Shown here: piece by piece, positions 10,201-23,418 of the stretch
How positions within the stretch are numbered: the stretch's first letter is position 1
Layout: the number at the start of each line of letters is the position of its first letter
DNA from: Blepharisma japonicum
Taxonomy: Eukaryota > Ciliophora > Heterotrichea > Heterotrichida > Blepharismidae
Length of the DNA stretch: 64,000 nucleotides
Direction: 5' to 3'
NCBI GenBank assembly: GCA_949751835.1
Contig: CATKHK010000041.1
Coordinates: 310,001 to 374,000 of the forward strand
The notes under the pieces: model-generated
The model's input: only the letters and a program-made list of their open reading frames with translations
Database searches by the model: none
What the model was told of the DNA's origin: nothing
Made by a program: the position numbers and the translations under genes

Positions 10201-13200
10201 GCTCAATTGCAGGAATCTTGGCTTTAAAAGTGTCAAATAAGAACATTTCTAAATTCTCATCTTTGTCAGTAAGACCTTTCATATCAGAAACTAGCTCATT
10301 TAGCTCAATGAACCAAGTTTCTTGAGATCCTGTATAAAATACTTCAATGGCTTTGAATAGTAAAGACACAGAAGACTGAAGTAAAGGGTGGCTGGATTTT
10401 GCAATCTTATTTGCCACATAAAGTTCGTTAGCTTCTGAGAATAGGAGTTTTATAATGGTTTCCAAGGTTGGGTTAGGATATTTTATAAAGGATTTAAGAA
10501 TGCTCAAAGCTCTTGATTTTTCTTCAATTGCAGGCGATGATAGGATAAATAGAAATAGAGGCTGCAGAAACCGAGAGGTATACAGCATCTTCAATTCTTC
10601 ATTTGTATTGACATTTTCTACGAATTTTTCAAGCATCCAAAGTGCAGCATCTGGCTTTAGGTCATCTTTTTGAGCTGGCGAACCACTTCCTATTGGAATA
10701 ACTTCAAATTTGTAGCCCCAATAATGGACAGACCCATCACTATGGAAATAAGTGTATACTGTATCGCCAGGGATTTCAAATGACTGCCAGTTTGACTCTC
10801 CTTGTCCTGAAAAACATTTAATTTCACCTTGTCTCCCAGGTTGTTGATAGAACTTCAGAGGATCACATCCAGCTTCTGTATAGCATTGAGGGTCAAATTC
10901 AAATTTAAGTCCTTTTGCCCCAGGAATTGTAATAACATCGTCTACATCCATTCCATCATTATAAGGGTGCATGCTTTCTACAGTAATTGATTTCAAAGGT
11001 GGCCCCGCCGATTTACCTATTAAGCACGAAATCAAAATAGTGAGGCATTCTCTAGCAGCTTTTAGCCTAAAGTCTTCTCTATCTAAACTTTTCAGCAGAG
11101 TTCTTACAGGAGTTTCAAGATTTTGCAGCTCAGAATCGACATATGAAAGGAGTTTAGCCAAGCTTGCACTGCCGGGCATATTCATAAGCATGCTAGGGTA
11201 TTTTTTCAGAGTTGTTACAAGCAGTTTCTTTGATAAAGCTAGGCGCCTCATTTCTTCAATGTCAAATAACAAGTTATAAAGCTCCATGACTGTGAACTCT
11301 TCGTATGATTTTTCTTCTTCTTTTTTGAGGGCTCCTGAATCTTGGTTGGGAAGCTGATCTACGAGTCCAAAAGATGTGGCATTGTTTGAAATATTCTTAA
11401 GGGGGTAAATGGGGCAGCTCATAAGGGTATCAGTGCTTTTTACTCCTAATAAAATATAATATTTCTTTTCGTTTTTGGAAGCGATGTTTATGGCGTTTCC
11501 TTCTTTATCTGAAACAAGTGCATAACCAAAAGGCAAAACTGCAGAATAAGTTGAGGTAACTTTAATAAGTGCTATATCTTTTAGAGGAGTGTTTTTCTTC
11601 TCTGCAGTCCCTGTTTTGATGAAAATCTGATTTCGTCTTTCGTCTTCAATACTCAAATCTCCAATTTCAGTAAAGTCTCCAGGATTTTCTCCTATGGACA
11701 ACCCAATGCAGCATTTACCTGTCAAAAACTTTTCTTTTTTCATTGCTAGCACTTTTCTATCTGGAAGGCTAAAATTGATAACTTGAGCGTTTTCATAAAC
11801 TTGGACAATTTTATAATCAGCTGGGACTGAACTTTCGTTATCAAAAATTTTGATATCAGTAATGATTTCTTGATCTAAACTTAAGGGTGGGTTTCTCATG
11901 GTATCAAGTCCAAAGGTATTTAATGAATATTCTAATGCTGAACTTAAGTCTTGAGAATTTGCAAGTGCCTCTTCAGCTTCTTCTTCAGATAATCCTAGCA
12001 ACTTGAGTCTCAGTTTATCGAGATTTTGATCTTTTGTTTTAATTTTAATAAATCTTTCTCCTCCTTCTAATTCTTTTGCCTTTTCAATCTTGCTTTGAAT
12101 GCTTCCTGCATATTTCCCATCATAAATTTCCAAGCATAGTAAGCTTGCAGAGCTTCCAAAATCTAAATACATCCCATATTCTCCGACACGATATCCGTTA
12201 AATACATTTCCATAAACTTTTTCTGATTTTATCCCACTTTTATCGTTAATAATTGTGACTTCTCCATTTGCTTTTGCAAAGATCCTTATAATCAGTGGCT
12301 CTGAAACGTTAGCTTCTCCATTAGGCTCTCCATTGATTGCGAAGTGAGGTCTGCCAATTGCAGTAGTGATTCCTACTTCTAAATCTCCGATTTTCAGCCC
12401 ACATATGAGCTTATTATTTAGCAATTTCCCTTCAATTGCAGCCAATATTGTTATAGTAGTGCAAAGAGTTGGAATTGAGTGGAAAATGGTATTTGGAAGA
12501 GTGTTTCTGATTTCTCTTCTCTCAGATGTTCCTTTTGGATTATTTATTACAAAATGATATAGGCCATTTTGATATAGCTCAGAATTCCCAGAACTGTCTT
12601 TCGTTTTGAATGAATTGTCATCTAGAGCTCCCAGCTTGTAAAGTAAAGCAGTATTTTCTGATACTTGTTCTTGGTAGTTTATAATGGCTTCTTTATCATT
12701 GATTCCGGCTTCAAAACATTTGAGAATTTTGACTGCTGAAACATTCATCCACATAAGTTCTTGAACTAAAGCTTGTTCAGCTTCACTGTACTCAGTAAAT
12801 CTTGTCATAGCTTCTTCTTCAGTTATTTCTTTCTTTTCTTCAGGCTTGGGTGCTGCTTTAAGCTTTTTGGCAAGCTCATTCATTACTTTTGTGTATATTT
12901 TTTTGCTAGTCCCAGACAAAGGATTGCTGCGGTTAATGAATTTATTGATGATTCCTTCCATTTCAGGATGTTTTGTCTCTTTAGATTCCAAAACATCAAG
13001 CATACAAGCCATTGATGCGATATTAAGTTTTATGTACAAAGATCTCAAGTTTGCAATAGCATCACTGCTTGCTTTAATAAGAACATTTCCTGAGCCTCTT
13101 AAATTTTCCCAAAATGCGATCGTTGCTGTACTCAGCCGCTCTTTTTCTTCAGGGTTTAATTTATCGTAGAGCTTAATATTGACTTGTGGCTCAATTCCAT

Positions 13201-16200
13201 CGATTTTGTCAAGCGGCTCAGTTGCATTTGCGTCTTCAACGACAGAATAAAACTTCCCATTTTCAGGGGTCGGAAATTCTCTGATAACGCCTCGAGGGAG
13301 TCTGCAGTTGTTTAGCCTCGCAAGAGAAAGGACAATTGGTACAAATCCATATCCATCTGAGTGTTTAGATGAAGATGCCATAAAGAAGAGTGTCCCTGAG
13401 TGGACAGGAGTCAATGGAACTCCTCGAATGACCATTTGAGCTGCTGCTTCAAGTGACCTAGTAAGCACATTGATTACTTCAGCTCTCCACCTATCAACCC
13501 CTACAAATGCAAGAATAAAGCTTTCTGCTTCGTATGCCCATCTTAGAGAGATTTCTTTTGAGTCTTCATTTTCGTACCAAGTCATTCCATTTCCAATCTT
13601 GGTTAATAAGAAAGAAATAATGTCAAGCTTGCTATTTAATAGCTTGGAAACTGCATCCCAATAAGGCTGAAGAGTTTGGGGAGAATGCTGGGTTGGGATA
13701 ATATATCTCAATATTCTGGATCCACATGTTATTACCTTTGCTGAGGGCACACAAAATGTCAGTTGAAGAAGAGATATGAAATAATCTTCTCTGGCTAAAA
13801 GACGAGGGAGACATTGTGACCCTAGAGACCCATAGATACACCAAAGCAAAGAAGAAATGTAGTCAATCTGGCCAGTGATTATGCTTGTTATCTTCTTGCA
13901 TGATGCAGGAATTTCGTTGTACATAGAGATACCGTCTTCGATTTCATGATAATAATTTGCAAACTTTTCTTTATTTGCAATAATTTCGTTTAATGCTACG
14001 TAGAAATCCAAAGATCCTGATCCGTCTTTAAATTCTTCTGGACACTCAAATTGGACATTTTCAATAACTCCTGGCTGTTTGGCATTCGCGAAGAGCTCAA
14101 GGAATTTCATGAAGGAGTCTCCTTGTGCTGGTTTAAGTCTGGTTATGAAGTTCTGTATCACTTTCCCCACATTTTCTAAGTCATACTCTTCAGCGGCTTG
14201 ATAAAAGTCATTTGGGAGGTACTGCCATAATTTTGACTGTCTGAAATACTCACGAATTTCTCCTGAAAACTGATCAGCTAATCCTTTTAGAACATTTAGA
14301 TACCTGAAGAAGTCATATTCTCCTTTCGCATTTTTATTTTCTTCATATTTTTCTAGCGTTTCAACGGTTTCTCTTTTAAGATGTCGAAGGTCATCTTGAG
14401 TGATAACTCCTTTCATTGCTGGGTCTGCTTTTTGTACGAATTCATTAATGATATCTCTCACAATGAAATTTTCAAAGCTATTAGTCTCGTTATGGAATTG
14501 TCTTAGCCATTCTTGTACAGGGTTTTTTATAATTTCTTTAGGAATCACTGATTTCCCAATCCATTTTTCGCCTTTGGCAAGCTGAGCCAGAATGATAGGC
14601 TCAGGGTCAAGAGTCATCAAGGTTTCATCAAATTTAAGCTCGCTGAAAATCACTTTCATGAAGAGCTCTTGGATCAGGCTTTTTAACGACTCATTTGGTT
14701 CGACCCAAGACCCAACAATTGAATATACAAGTTCTTTGAATAATGACCAAGAGCTTTTGCTGAGCCTCATTCTTAATTCTAACCTTTTTTTGTTTTCTTC
14801 TTCAGGCTCAGGCTCAATTAAGTTTTCATAATCTGTGAACACAAACTCCAGGTTTTCTGAAATTTCAGTCAAATACTTCAAATTAACCTTTTCGTCATCT
14901 CTTTTGATGTAAATTGCTTTTCTCTCACCTCTAAATGGAAAGATTCCAGTGGCATCTTCATATCCTTCAATAGCTTGGCTTGAAAGTTTTGCATCAATTA
15001 TTGGCTTAGCGGACCCTGCCTTGTCTATGACTAAATAGATTGACTGCTCGTTTGGCCTTTCTTCAATCAAAATTTTAATTGCATTTTCAGGCAAATCAGT
15101 TTGTGGTAAGATTCCTAATCGAGTGATGCAAAGCTCTTTTTTGAATGGCCGATGGATTTCGTCTTCACCAATATAGCCTTTGGCCCATTTTAATAAATGA
15201 GAAATTGTGCTTGGGAATTGCTGCTCTAATATGATATGACCATCTATTCCTTTAAGTGGGCAACTCATAGCATCTATAACAGTCAAATAATGATTATAGT
15301 CTCCTGGCTTTAATCGGTCCAGCTGCTGTTGAGAAAGTTCTTTTTGAAGAGCAGTATAAACTTGGAAAAATGAGTTCTGAACACAATGCAGCAAGATAGG
15401 ATCAGTTCCTTCAAGACCTAGCCAATAATGCTGTTTTTCCCCTTTTACTTTAAGAGAGTCACTAAAAGCTTTCACAAGAGAGGTTTCTTTCTTATTAGTT
15501 TGCCCAATTAAATTCGCAAATGATAAGAATCCTAATGTTTTTGCAATCCCTTTTATTCTCCTTTTTGAAATTACAGCTGCAATATCTTCTACAGGGATCG
15601 AAGACTCCAAAAATTTGGTGACAAGCTCAGCAACTCTAAGAAACTCTTTGACATCTTCATTTTCTGGCTCTTTAGTCTTTGATTGAATATGAAGGAGGCC
15701 TTTAAGTTTTGATGACGATTCCACTGCCTTTTTAACAGTTTTCCATTTGCTTCCTGCTTTTACTATAGTGGATTGACTTTGGATTTTAGCAACACTCGAG
15801 AATAAATTTTTCATGACTTTGTTGACTCCAAGCTCATTCAAGCTGATTTTGTATTCAGCACTGAGCAAGAAAACGCATTTTATAACAACATCTTTGCAAA
15901 TATCAGTATAGGTGGTATCTGGCTTGCCATAATCCATTAGCTTTTGCTTGTGTTTTTGTGCCCAGCCTCTGATTAGATTGCTTTGTTTGATGATATATTT
16001 CATCGTGGCACCAAGATCTCCTGGAGAGTCAAAAATTTTTGCCACTGTGTCAGTTGCTTCGTAAAATGCGATATAAACAGCAAAAATTGCTCTTTCAGCT
16101 TGGTCCATTTCAGCTCCACCTATATTTGTAGCGGGGCCAATTACACCTGATTTTTTCTTTAAGCTTGCCCATACTGTGCTGACTCTTTCACTTCCTTCTA

Positions 16201-19200
16201 TTAACTCTTGCAAAAATGGAATATTAGAAAACTTAGGCCGCTCGATTATTTTTGAATATTTTGCTGCATAGTCTCCGATAGATATGGCTACAGAGCTGCT
16301 TCTTACAATTCTTTTTTTTATTGCTTCAGGATAACCAGAAGCTGTCAAAGCTCGCTTAGCTCTTCTAGTCATACTTGCATTTGTTAATATTGTGAATAAG
16401 CTCTCGCTGATAGGAGTAGGCTCCTTTATAATAGCAAGAGCTGAATCTGAAATACCATACTTTAATAAAGGATTGTCCAGAAGCTCAGTTATTTTTTCAT
16501 CATCAGGGGTTGAGTCGAAAGAGCCAGATATCAAACTTGTACTGATAAATCCAAGCAGCATAACAGCTGAATCCTTAACTGTATCAGGCCATTGTTTTGC
16601 TTCAAAATTAGCCTCTACATAAGCTTTTATTTCTATTTTCCATCCCCAATAGTTTACAGATCCATCTGAATGAAAAGTAAAAAATAGGAGAGGACTGATA
16701 ACTTCTACAGGCTGCTTTGGAAAATTTTCTCCTTCCCATCTTGCAAATTTATTCCCTCTGTTTTGATCTAGCCACAATTCTAAATAATCGCAGCCATTTT
16801 CAGTTTTGCACTGAGGGTCAAATGAAAGCATATACTTCTTTGCTCTGGGGACTCTGACAAGATATTCAGTGTTTAAATTGTCACCATAATTATGACTACT
16901 CTCATAAACTTGTGGCTGAATTGCAGTTCCTTGGACAAATACCTTCGGTTTTGGCTGGAAGGCTGATAGTGTTGTAATAATATTTTGTAAGCTTGTAAGA
17001 ACACCGGCAAGAAGGTCAAGATTCATATTCATAAGCATAAGGTAGTAAAGCAGGCTTTCAAATAAATTGGCAACGACTGTATTTTTGAGTTTAGATGATA
17101 AATCGTCTGGGATTTTTCCGTCTGGGTGGAGAGATAAAATTTGCTTAAGTATCCTATCAATTTCATTGAACATTTTGACTGCGTAAGAAGAAAATATGTC
17201 AAGCCATTTTCCTTGATAGTTATGTTGGGCAGTGCGGGCCATCAGCACACTTTGGCTTGTTTCTAGTAATTTAATGATTCCTGAGGCTGAAGCATTGCCA
17301 GATATGGCGTTTTGTGATATTCTTGAGGCTAGTTCAAGAAGTAATTCGAAGAAATTCTCGATTTCTCTGCTGTGATCGTCATCTTTGATATCAAGTGCAG
17401 GGAAGAGTTTTTCTGATTTTGCCATTTCTAAAAAGATTCTGTCTTCTAAGGCCCTGAAGACACCTTCTTGTTCTTTGCCTTTTTTCATATCTTCTAGTCT
17501 TCCCATTAGATAGCTTAATTTTTCTTTGGGGTCATTATAGAATACATCAAAACATAAGCTAAGAGTCAAGGTGGCTTCTTCAGCAGCTTTTGTGTTTGGT
17601 AGGACTGAAAAAAGCTGGATTGTGTGCTCCATTATTCGGTTTCTAAGAGATAAATCAAGACCATGGTCAGCATGAATTAAAGAAGCCAACAAATGAGCCC
17701 GGATGAGTTGCTGTGCTGAGGCTAGAGTCATTTGACAACCCTCTTGACTTATTTTTGAATAATCATGATTTTTTGCTAATTTAAGGAAATTAACATAGGC
17801 TGTATCAAGAAGATCAACTGTTAATGACTGAAGATCCAATGAAATTCCTCATTTTTTGGGCATTTCCAAATTTTTTGATTTGCTTTGTAGCATTCTCAGC
17901 ACTGGATAATTTGCATATGCTAGTTTATTGATTATGAAAGCAGATATTTCAGAAGGCTCAATTGCCAAATATTCATTTGTAGGTCTTTCGCTCTCCAGCA
18001 TTTTGTACAATTTATTTTCTTTGAACTCTACATTTGGCTTTTCAACCAAGTCCCTAATTTCCTCAGGATAGCTTTCAGGGAAAACTGATTTAACCTTAGA
18101 ATTCGCCCCCAGGCTAGTATAAAACCTAACAGAGTCCGGCAGTTTTCCATGCTTTTCTTGTGGCTCTTTAATTCCGTTCTTATAAAAAGTAACAGTTTTA
18201 TCATCCATATTCAAAAAGATCCCAATCTTGTCCCCTTCTTTCCAGCTTTCCCATTTATATATTTCGTTATTTTTATCAAAAATGCTTGAATTTGACTGAT
18301 AAGAAAAGGATGAAAAATTGATATCAGACCAAGCTGAAAAATTGCTATATTTCGAGTCCACCACCCCAAGCATATATGAATCATTGTATGGCCCAATAGT
18401 AAATTCAAAGTAATATAAGCCTGAAAAATATTCTTCTTCTCCTAAAGTAGTTGTCCAGCCTGCTGAAGCTGATACTTCTAAATTATACTCAGAAAAAGTT
18501 GTATTTGGGCCTGATTTTGTAGGACTCCATCTTGGAGCGATTGATCCTAAATTTTTTAAAACAACTAGAGGCTGATAAATTGATTCAAGAGCAGCTCGAA
18601 GCCTGTCTGTACGCTCTATTTGTAAAAATCGAAGAGCAAGCATTAAAGTGGAGCTTAGATTCCCTGATGCAATGCAAAGACCAAAATAAGGCGCCAAGCA
18701 TGACAGCTTGTCTATTTTTTTCATTTTTTCAGAGTCATTGCTAATAATAGAATCAAAAAACTGGGAAATTTCTCCCAAACTTTCAGAAATTGTAGGCTCA
18801 GCTGTTTGCAATGACAAAGGAGGAATCACACTCAAAATATCTGAGGCCTGTTTTATAATTCTTTGATAAAGTTCAGGTTTTAAGTCTCCTACACACTCAA
18901 TAAGGAAAAGCAAAGTGCTCAATCCCATTTTAATCGCAGCGGTTGCAGTAGTTGACAAAGTTCCTTGTGCTGCACTCGATTTATTTTCTTCATTTTTGGT
19001 TTTCAGCTTTCTAAACTGCTCAGTTCTCAATAGCCCTTCAAACGATCTCATTATGCATTGAAGCTTGACAAGAATTTCTTTAGAGCTTGCATCTTCGCCA
19101 CGCTTTCTCAAAATGTCCTCAATAATATTTTTGATGGCATCTCCATGCTTTTCTCTTAGCCTATCATGGTTGTTTAAGCTTAAAATCATGGCCTCCTCTT

Positions 19201-19411
19201 GGTCTGTGTTGACGTCTTCTTCTTTTAACTTTGTATGATCGAAGCCAGGAACTTCGTAATTCTCAAGATCAGCACGGACCAGAAGCTTGCCAGTATTAAA
19301 AATTATAGAAGGGTCATCTAAAAGTTCAAGATCTTGGTGAATTGTTTTCGTCACAGCGGTGAGATCAAGGCCTTCTACACGTGATACAATTTCACTTGAC
19401 GAGTTTCCCAT
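7256..19411 (-). CDS. giant HECT-type E3 ubiquitin ligase with SPRY, CUB-like and UBA-like modules
   Basis: A single frame of 4051 residues from ATG 19411-19409 to TAA 7258-7256, crossing TGA codons read as Trp (for example 17851-17849 and 9406-9404). The N-terminus MGNSSSE is a typical N-myristoylation signal. Modules in order: SPRY (about 300-460); CUB-like (836-930); long helical region; UBA-like (about 2464-2503); CUB-like (about 2815-2910); a third CUB-like module (about 3075-3505) apparently interrupted by two SPRY domains (3144-3295 and 3338-3450); HECT domain (about 3640-4050). The catalytic Cys is residue 4008 (codon 7390-7388) in ISHTCFFTIDLPPY, followed by the C-lobe end. HECT ligases take ubiquitin from an E2 onto this Cys and pass it to substrates. 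Size and SPRY content recall the large HERC or HECTD4-type ligases; no RCC1 repeats were recognised. Confidence 0.9.
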
Positions 19412-19591
19412 TTATTATAACTGATATTCGCTTGGCAAAAATGACAAGCATAATTGAAAGAGATATTAATTAATAATTAGTCACATAACCGCCTAAATAA
19501 GCGAAATTATCCTAATGCAAAAACTAGTAATACACAAAACAGTTACAGATATTTTAAATAGAAACATATAATTAAGCCATAAAAGTGATTA
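19412..19591. promoter_or_regulatory. divergent intergenic promoter region
   Basis: This 180-bp AT-rich gap lies between the start codons of the HECT ligase (minus) and the calmodulin-like gene (plus), so it must hold both promoters and 5' leaders. A short inverted match (cgctt near 19430 and aagcg near 19500) is present but may be chance. No TATA or initiator motif can be named. Confidence 0.45.
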
Positions 19592-20053
19592 ATGAGTGTC
19601 CCAGAATTTGATGAAGTCAACCAAGGTCTCAGAGAGCTTAAAGAAGTTTTTGATTATTTCGATAAAGATAGAAGTGGGGAAATAGATTCAAGCGAATTGG
19701 TCCAGCTTCTCAGCTGTCTTGGTGAAAATCCAGTCGAAGAAGAAATTCAGGATATGATTGATGCTATGGATGAAGATAAAAACGGAAAAATAAGCTGGGC
19801 TGAGTTTTCAAAAGAGTTTATAAGGAGAAGAGGGAAAAGAGACATTGACAAAGAAATTCAAACGCTGTTCGGGATGTTCGATCGAGATGAAACGCAAATA
19901 ATAACAAAGGAAGGCGTCCATTATATGATGAACAATGTATTGAAAGAGAAAATTACTATGCAAGATGCAGATGATATGATAAGAGTGGTATCAGGAAGTC
20001 GAGGGTATATAACTTTTGAAGAGTTCAAAAAATTGATGAAAGATGGGATTTAA
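19592..20053 (+). CDS. calmodulin/centrin-family EF-hand protein
   Basis: ATG 19592 to TAA 20051-20053, 153 residues, about the length of calmodulin. Two canonical loops lie in the N-lobe: residues 24-35 (DKDRSGEIDSSE) and 60-71 (DEDKNGKISWAE), both with Glu at position 12. The two C-lobe loops are degenerate: 97-108 (DRDETQIITKEG) lacks the final Glu, and 133-144 (VSGSRGYITFEE) lacks the first Asp. Only the N-lobe is therefore expected to bind calcium well. There is no long basic N-terminus of the centrin type, so I call it calmodulin-like. It is divergent from the HECT ligase. Partner unknown. Confidence 0.85.
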   Translation: MSVPEFDEVNQGLRELKEVFDYFDKDRSGEIDSSELVQLLSCLGENPVEEEIQDMIDAMDEDKNGKISWAEFSKEFIRRRGKRDIDKEIQTLFGMFDRDETQIITKEGVHYMMNNVLKEKITMQDADDMIRVVSGSRGYITFEEFKKLMKDGI

Positions 20054-20244
20054 TTGTCAGCAAATTTGCTGATACTTACATTATTTACTTAATTGCTCTG
20101 GTAATTGAGCGGCCACCAGGAATGTTATTGATGCATATAAAAAATAGCTTAGGAATGAATTTTCTCAGTGGAATACATCAAAAAATTAAATATAGTTACG
20201 CTATAGCTGGCAGCTTCGTTTTTCTTATAGGTATAAATCAATTT

Positions 20245-23001
20245 TTAAAATCCTGCGTCCCAGTTCCTAGGTATTGACGATTTAAATTCTTCTAATTCAG
20301 TATCAATAACCTCAGGCACAGACGTATCGCTATCTTCGCTTTCCTGATTTAGCACTTGGTCCCATGGATCATGCAGTTCTGCATCATCTTCTTCTATATC
20401 TTCAAAATTATCGCCAACATCTGGTGTATAAGGAGGCACAACCGTTTGATGTAGTAGCCCTTCTCAATCAAATCCCGCAAACCATTCATGTTTTTTTAGA
20501 TTTTCAATTGAGCCTCCACTTCTATGTTCTCCTAATTTACTTAAAAGTTGTCCTATCAGTGATTTAGCTGAATCACTTGGTCCTTCTATATCAGAAGGAT
20601 AATCCAAATTCATGTCAAGTATGGCTTCATAGATTTTATAAGGATCTTCTTCATCTTCTCCAAAAGGTACTCTACCACATAGAAACTCATATAGGCATAT
20701 TCCTAGGCTCCACAAATCTGCATTTTTATTATACCCCTTCCCCACAATTGCTTCTGGGGACATATAATGATATGTTCCAACTAAGGTATAAGTTCTACCT
20801 TGAACCTGTTTAGCTGTCCCAAAATCGATCAGCTTAATAAAACCATTGGAGTCAACCATAACATTATCAGGCTTTACATCTCTATAAATGATATCTCTTT
20901 CGTGAAGATATTGCAGAACAAGAACTAAAGATGCAATATAGAACTGAGAATCGCTGTTACTGAGGAGACCAATGTGCCTTAGAATCATGCTGAGCTCTAA
21001 ACCATGAACATACTCTAGCAGAAAATAAATTCGTTTTTCATCTTTATATGTTCGCACCATTTTTACTATGAATGGGTGATCTATTAATAGCAAAATATGC
21101 TTTTCAAGAAGCAAATGCTCCTGGATTGCATAGACATCGATTTTCCTTCTGGAAATAGCTTTAAGTGCATATAGCTGAAAAGCACTAGCAGGTCTTACTA
21201 AGTAGACTTTTCCAAACATACCTTTTCCTAGCAGTTTTATAACAATAAGGTCTTTAAGCTCTACCCTTTCGTCTTCAATTTTTATTCTTTTAAGCAGCTG
21301 CTTCCTCATATTTTCATTTACAAGCTGAATAAAGTCATTATTTTGTATAACCCACACCGTTACACTACCATTCGCAACGGCTGTAACTGTCGAAATGTTA
21401 TCAATTAAAAACCCTCTTTCTCCAAAATAATCATGCTTCATCACAGTTCTAACAAGTTCTCCATTTTTTCTCAAATCTACTTTGCCTCGCTTCACAATGT
21501 AAACTGAATCAATAGGAGTCTTTTCTTTTATAATAGTTTCGCCTTCTGCATATTTTACACTTCGAATTATTCCAAACAATTCTTTCATTTTTGTGCTGTC
21601 TAGAGTATTGAAAAGGTAAACTTTTCTCAGTACATTGGTAGCAGCATTTTCCTTGACGACATCTTCATATCTGCCACCTATACTGACTTCAAAGCGATAT
21701 TTAGTAAGTTCTCCAACTTTCATATCAGATGAAGCAATCATGTCGTCTTCGTATTTTTGGTCTTCAGCAAGTGCTTGAGTTACATGAACATCACCTACTG
21801 CAGTTCCTTTATCTGCAAAAAGTTGAGTCGTCTTTGCAAATTGGAGCCTGCCTGTGATAATTATGTACAGTTTTGAGTTGCATAAGGTTCCTGCTTGGAT
21901 TACAATATCACCACCTTTGTAGCTTTTTATATGGAGTTCTCGAATAATAGAGTCTTTTTGGTCTTTATTTAAATAGCTTAGAGTTTCAGATTTATTTATA
22001 GCTTCCATTATTGTGTTTTTCTCAATAATATCTTGAAGCTGATTTCCTAATGTTTTTTGCAGAGTTTCTCTGCTTAAAGAGACACATTTTACAGGCCCTT
22101 CAATAGCTACACAAGTAGCTGATCGCGGAGCATTTGTAAGTAGTGCCATTTCTCCAAAATAGCCTCCAGCATGTAGCCTTGCTATTTCTTGCGACCCTTT
22201 TTGTACCGAAACTGTTCCTTCTTTTATTATAAACAGTTGCTGTCCGCTTTCTCCTTCAGAAATGATTTTCTGGCCCGAAGTGTATTTGCAGGCCACAAGC
22301 GAAGCAGCTAACGAGTCCTTTTGCCTTGAGCTCAACGGTTGCAATAAAGCTACTTTTTCCAGAAATTCTCTATTTTGTTCATAAATTTGCGTATTCATTT
22401 CTTCAATAACTTTTCTAAAGGTCTGTCTTTCAATCCCTCACAACAATGTTTTATCCAGACATCTTACGGTTGCAGACCTCGGATTATCATGAAGTAAGGC
22501 AAGTTCTCCAAATCCTTCTCCTGGATGGATTCGATTGACTCTTTTACCATTGACAAGAACTTCAAGGACCCCACTTTTTACAACATAATACGATCTTGAA
22601 GGCTTTTCTTGCTCAAAGACTGTGCTTCCAATTTGAAAGATGTAGAGCTGCATTGATTCGGCGACCATATCTTTGTCTTCATCAGTTAGGCTTGTAAAAA
22701 TAAAATGATTGTTCAAGGCTGTTATTATAAGTTTCTTGTCGTCTTGAGATTTTTGGGCTTGGGGATCAATTTCAGCATCTTGAGCTTCTATGTAAGCCAT
22801 CCCTAGTGGCATTGGAGATTTTGATTTTTTCTTTTTTTCTGCTTGCTCTCTTATTGCAGATTCTTCATCATGGACTGCACTTTTTTTGCGGTCCGGCTTT
22901 GGGACTCTGTTTAAAAAGGTTCTTTCTTCACCTGTGCCGTCGTTGTTTTTATCTGCTTCTAAGTAGCGGTTTGGTTTTAATTTCATGCATAGTTGGCCCA
23001 T
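20245..23001 (-). CDS. cGMP-dependent protein kinase with four cyclic-nucleotide-binding domains
   Basis: Frame of 918 residues ending at TAA 20247-20245 and crossing two TGA-Trp codons. An in-frame ATG lies ten codons upstream (23031), but I chose 23001 because MGQLCMK fits an acylated N-terminus and the upstream codons are AT-rich leader. Order: basic linker; cNBD-A (93-200, phosphate cassette FGELALLHDNPRSAT); cNBD-B (about 214-324, FGEMALLTNAPRSAT); degenerate cNBD-C (about 333-440); cNBD-D (about 450-570, FGERGFLIDN, without the usual Arg); kinase (about 585-846). Kinase motifs: glycine loop GKGMFGKV at 592, Lys614, YRDVKPDN with Asp708, DFG at 726. The acidic tail ends NWDAGF, like AGC-kinase C-tails. 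Ser in PRSAT favours cGMP over cAMP. The layout matches the four-site PKG known from apicomplexans. Confidence 0.92.
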
Positions 23002-23418
23002 TCTTATTATAATGATATTGATATTTTTCAATTAATTGTTGCGAATTGGAATTTTAAAGAGAAGAGATTTAAACTCGTATGATTTAATGGTTGATTAAAA
23101 TTTAACTCTACATAAGAATAGAAATGGTATTTAAATAAATCAAAGATGACTCAGAATGATGCTTTATTCTTAAAACACTATTTGGAGATGGAAAGAATAG
23201 TTAAAATTTATCTCTACTTAGATTTTGTAGTATAAAATCTTAGCAATTTCTGCAAAAATTATACGCTTTTCATTTTTCTCTTCAAGCCATCAGAGCAAAT
23301 ATTTTGATTTTATCTGTTGGAATTCTTTTATTAGTTAATTACAGTGCATCCTTTTAATAGTAGAATTAGGAAGCTTAATTATAAGTCAGTAATAAAAATA
23401 TATATCTTTTATATGAAA
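23002..23418. other. gene-free spacer, 417 bp
   Basis: AT-rich, between two minus-strand genes: the PKG start and the end of the small membrane protein. I see no coding frame, RNA gene or repeat. Confidence 0.5.

Noticed and set aside
7947-18744. Plus-strand frames of 60-107 codons over the HECT ligase.
   Set aside because: They lie opposite a single 4051-codon gene with clear domains; composition is that of reversed coding DNA.
19425-19510. Possible regulatory inverted repeat (cgctt/aagcg) in the divergent promoter.
   Set aside because: Five matching bases about 70 bp apart are expected by chance.
22999-23031. Upstream ATG of the PKG gene (start at 23031, sequence MKNINIIIIR).
   Set aside because: The extra ten codons look like AT-rich leader, and the next Met gives an MGxxC acylation-type start; kept only as an alternative.
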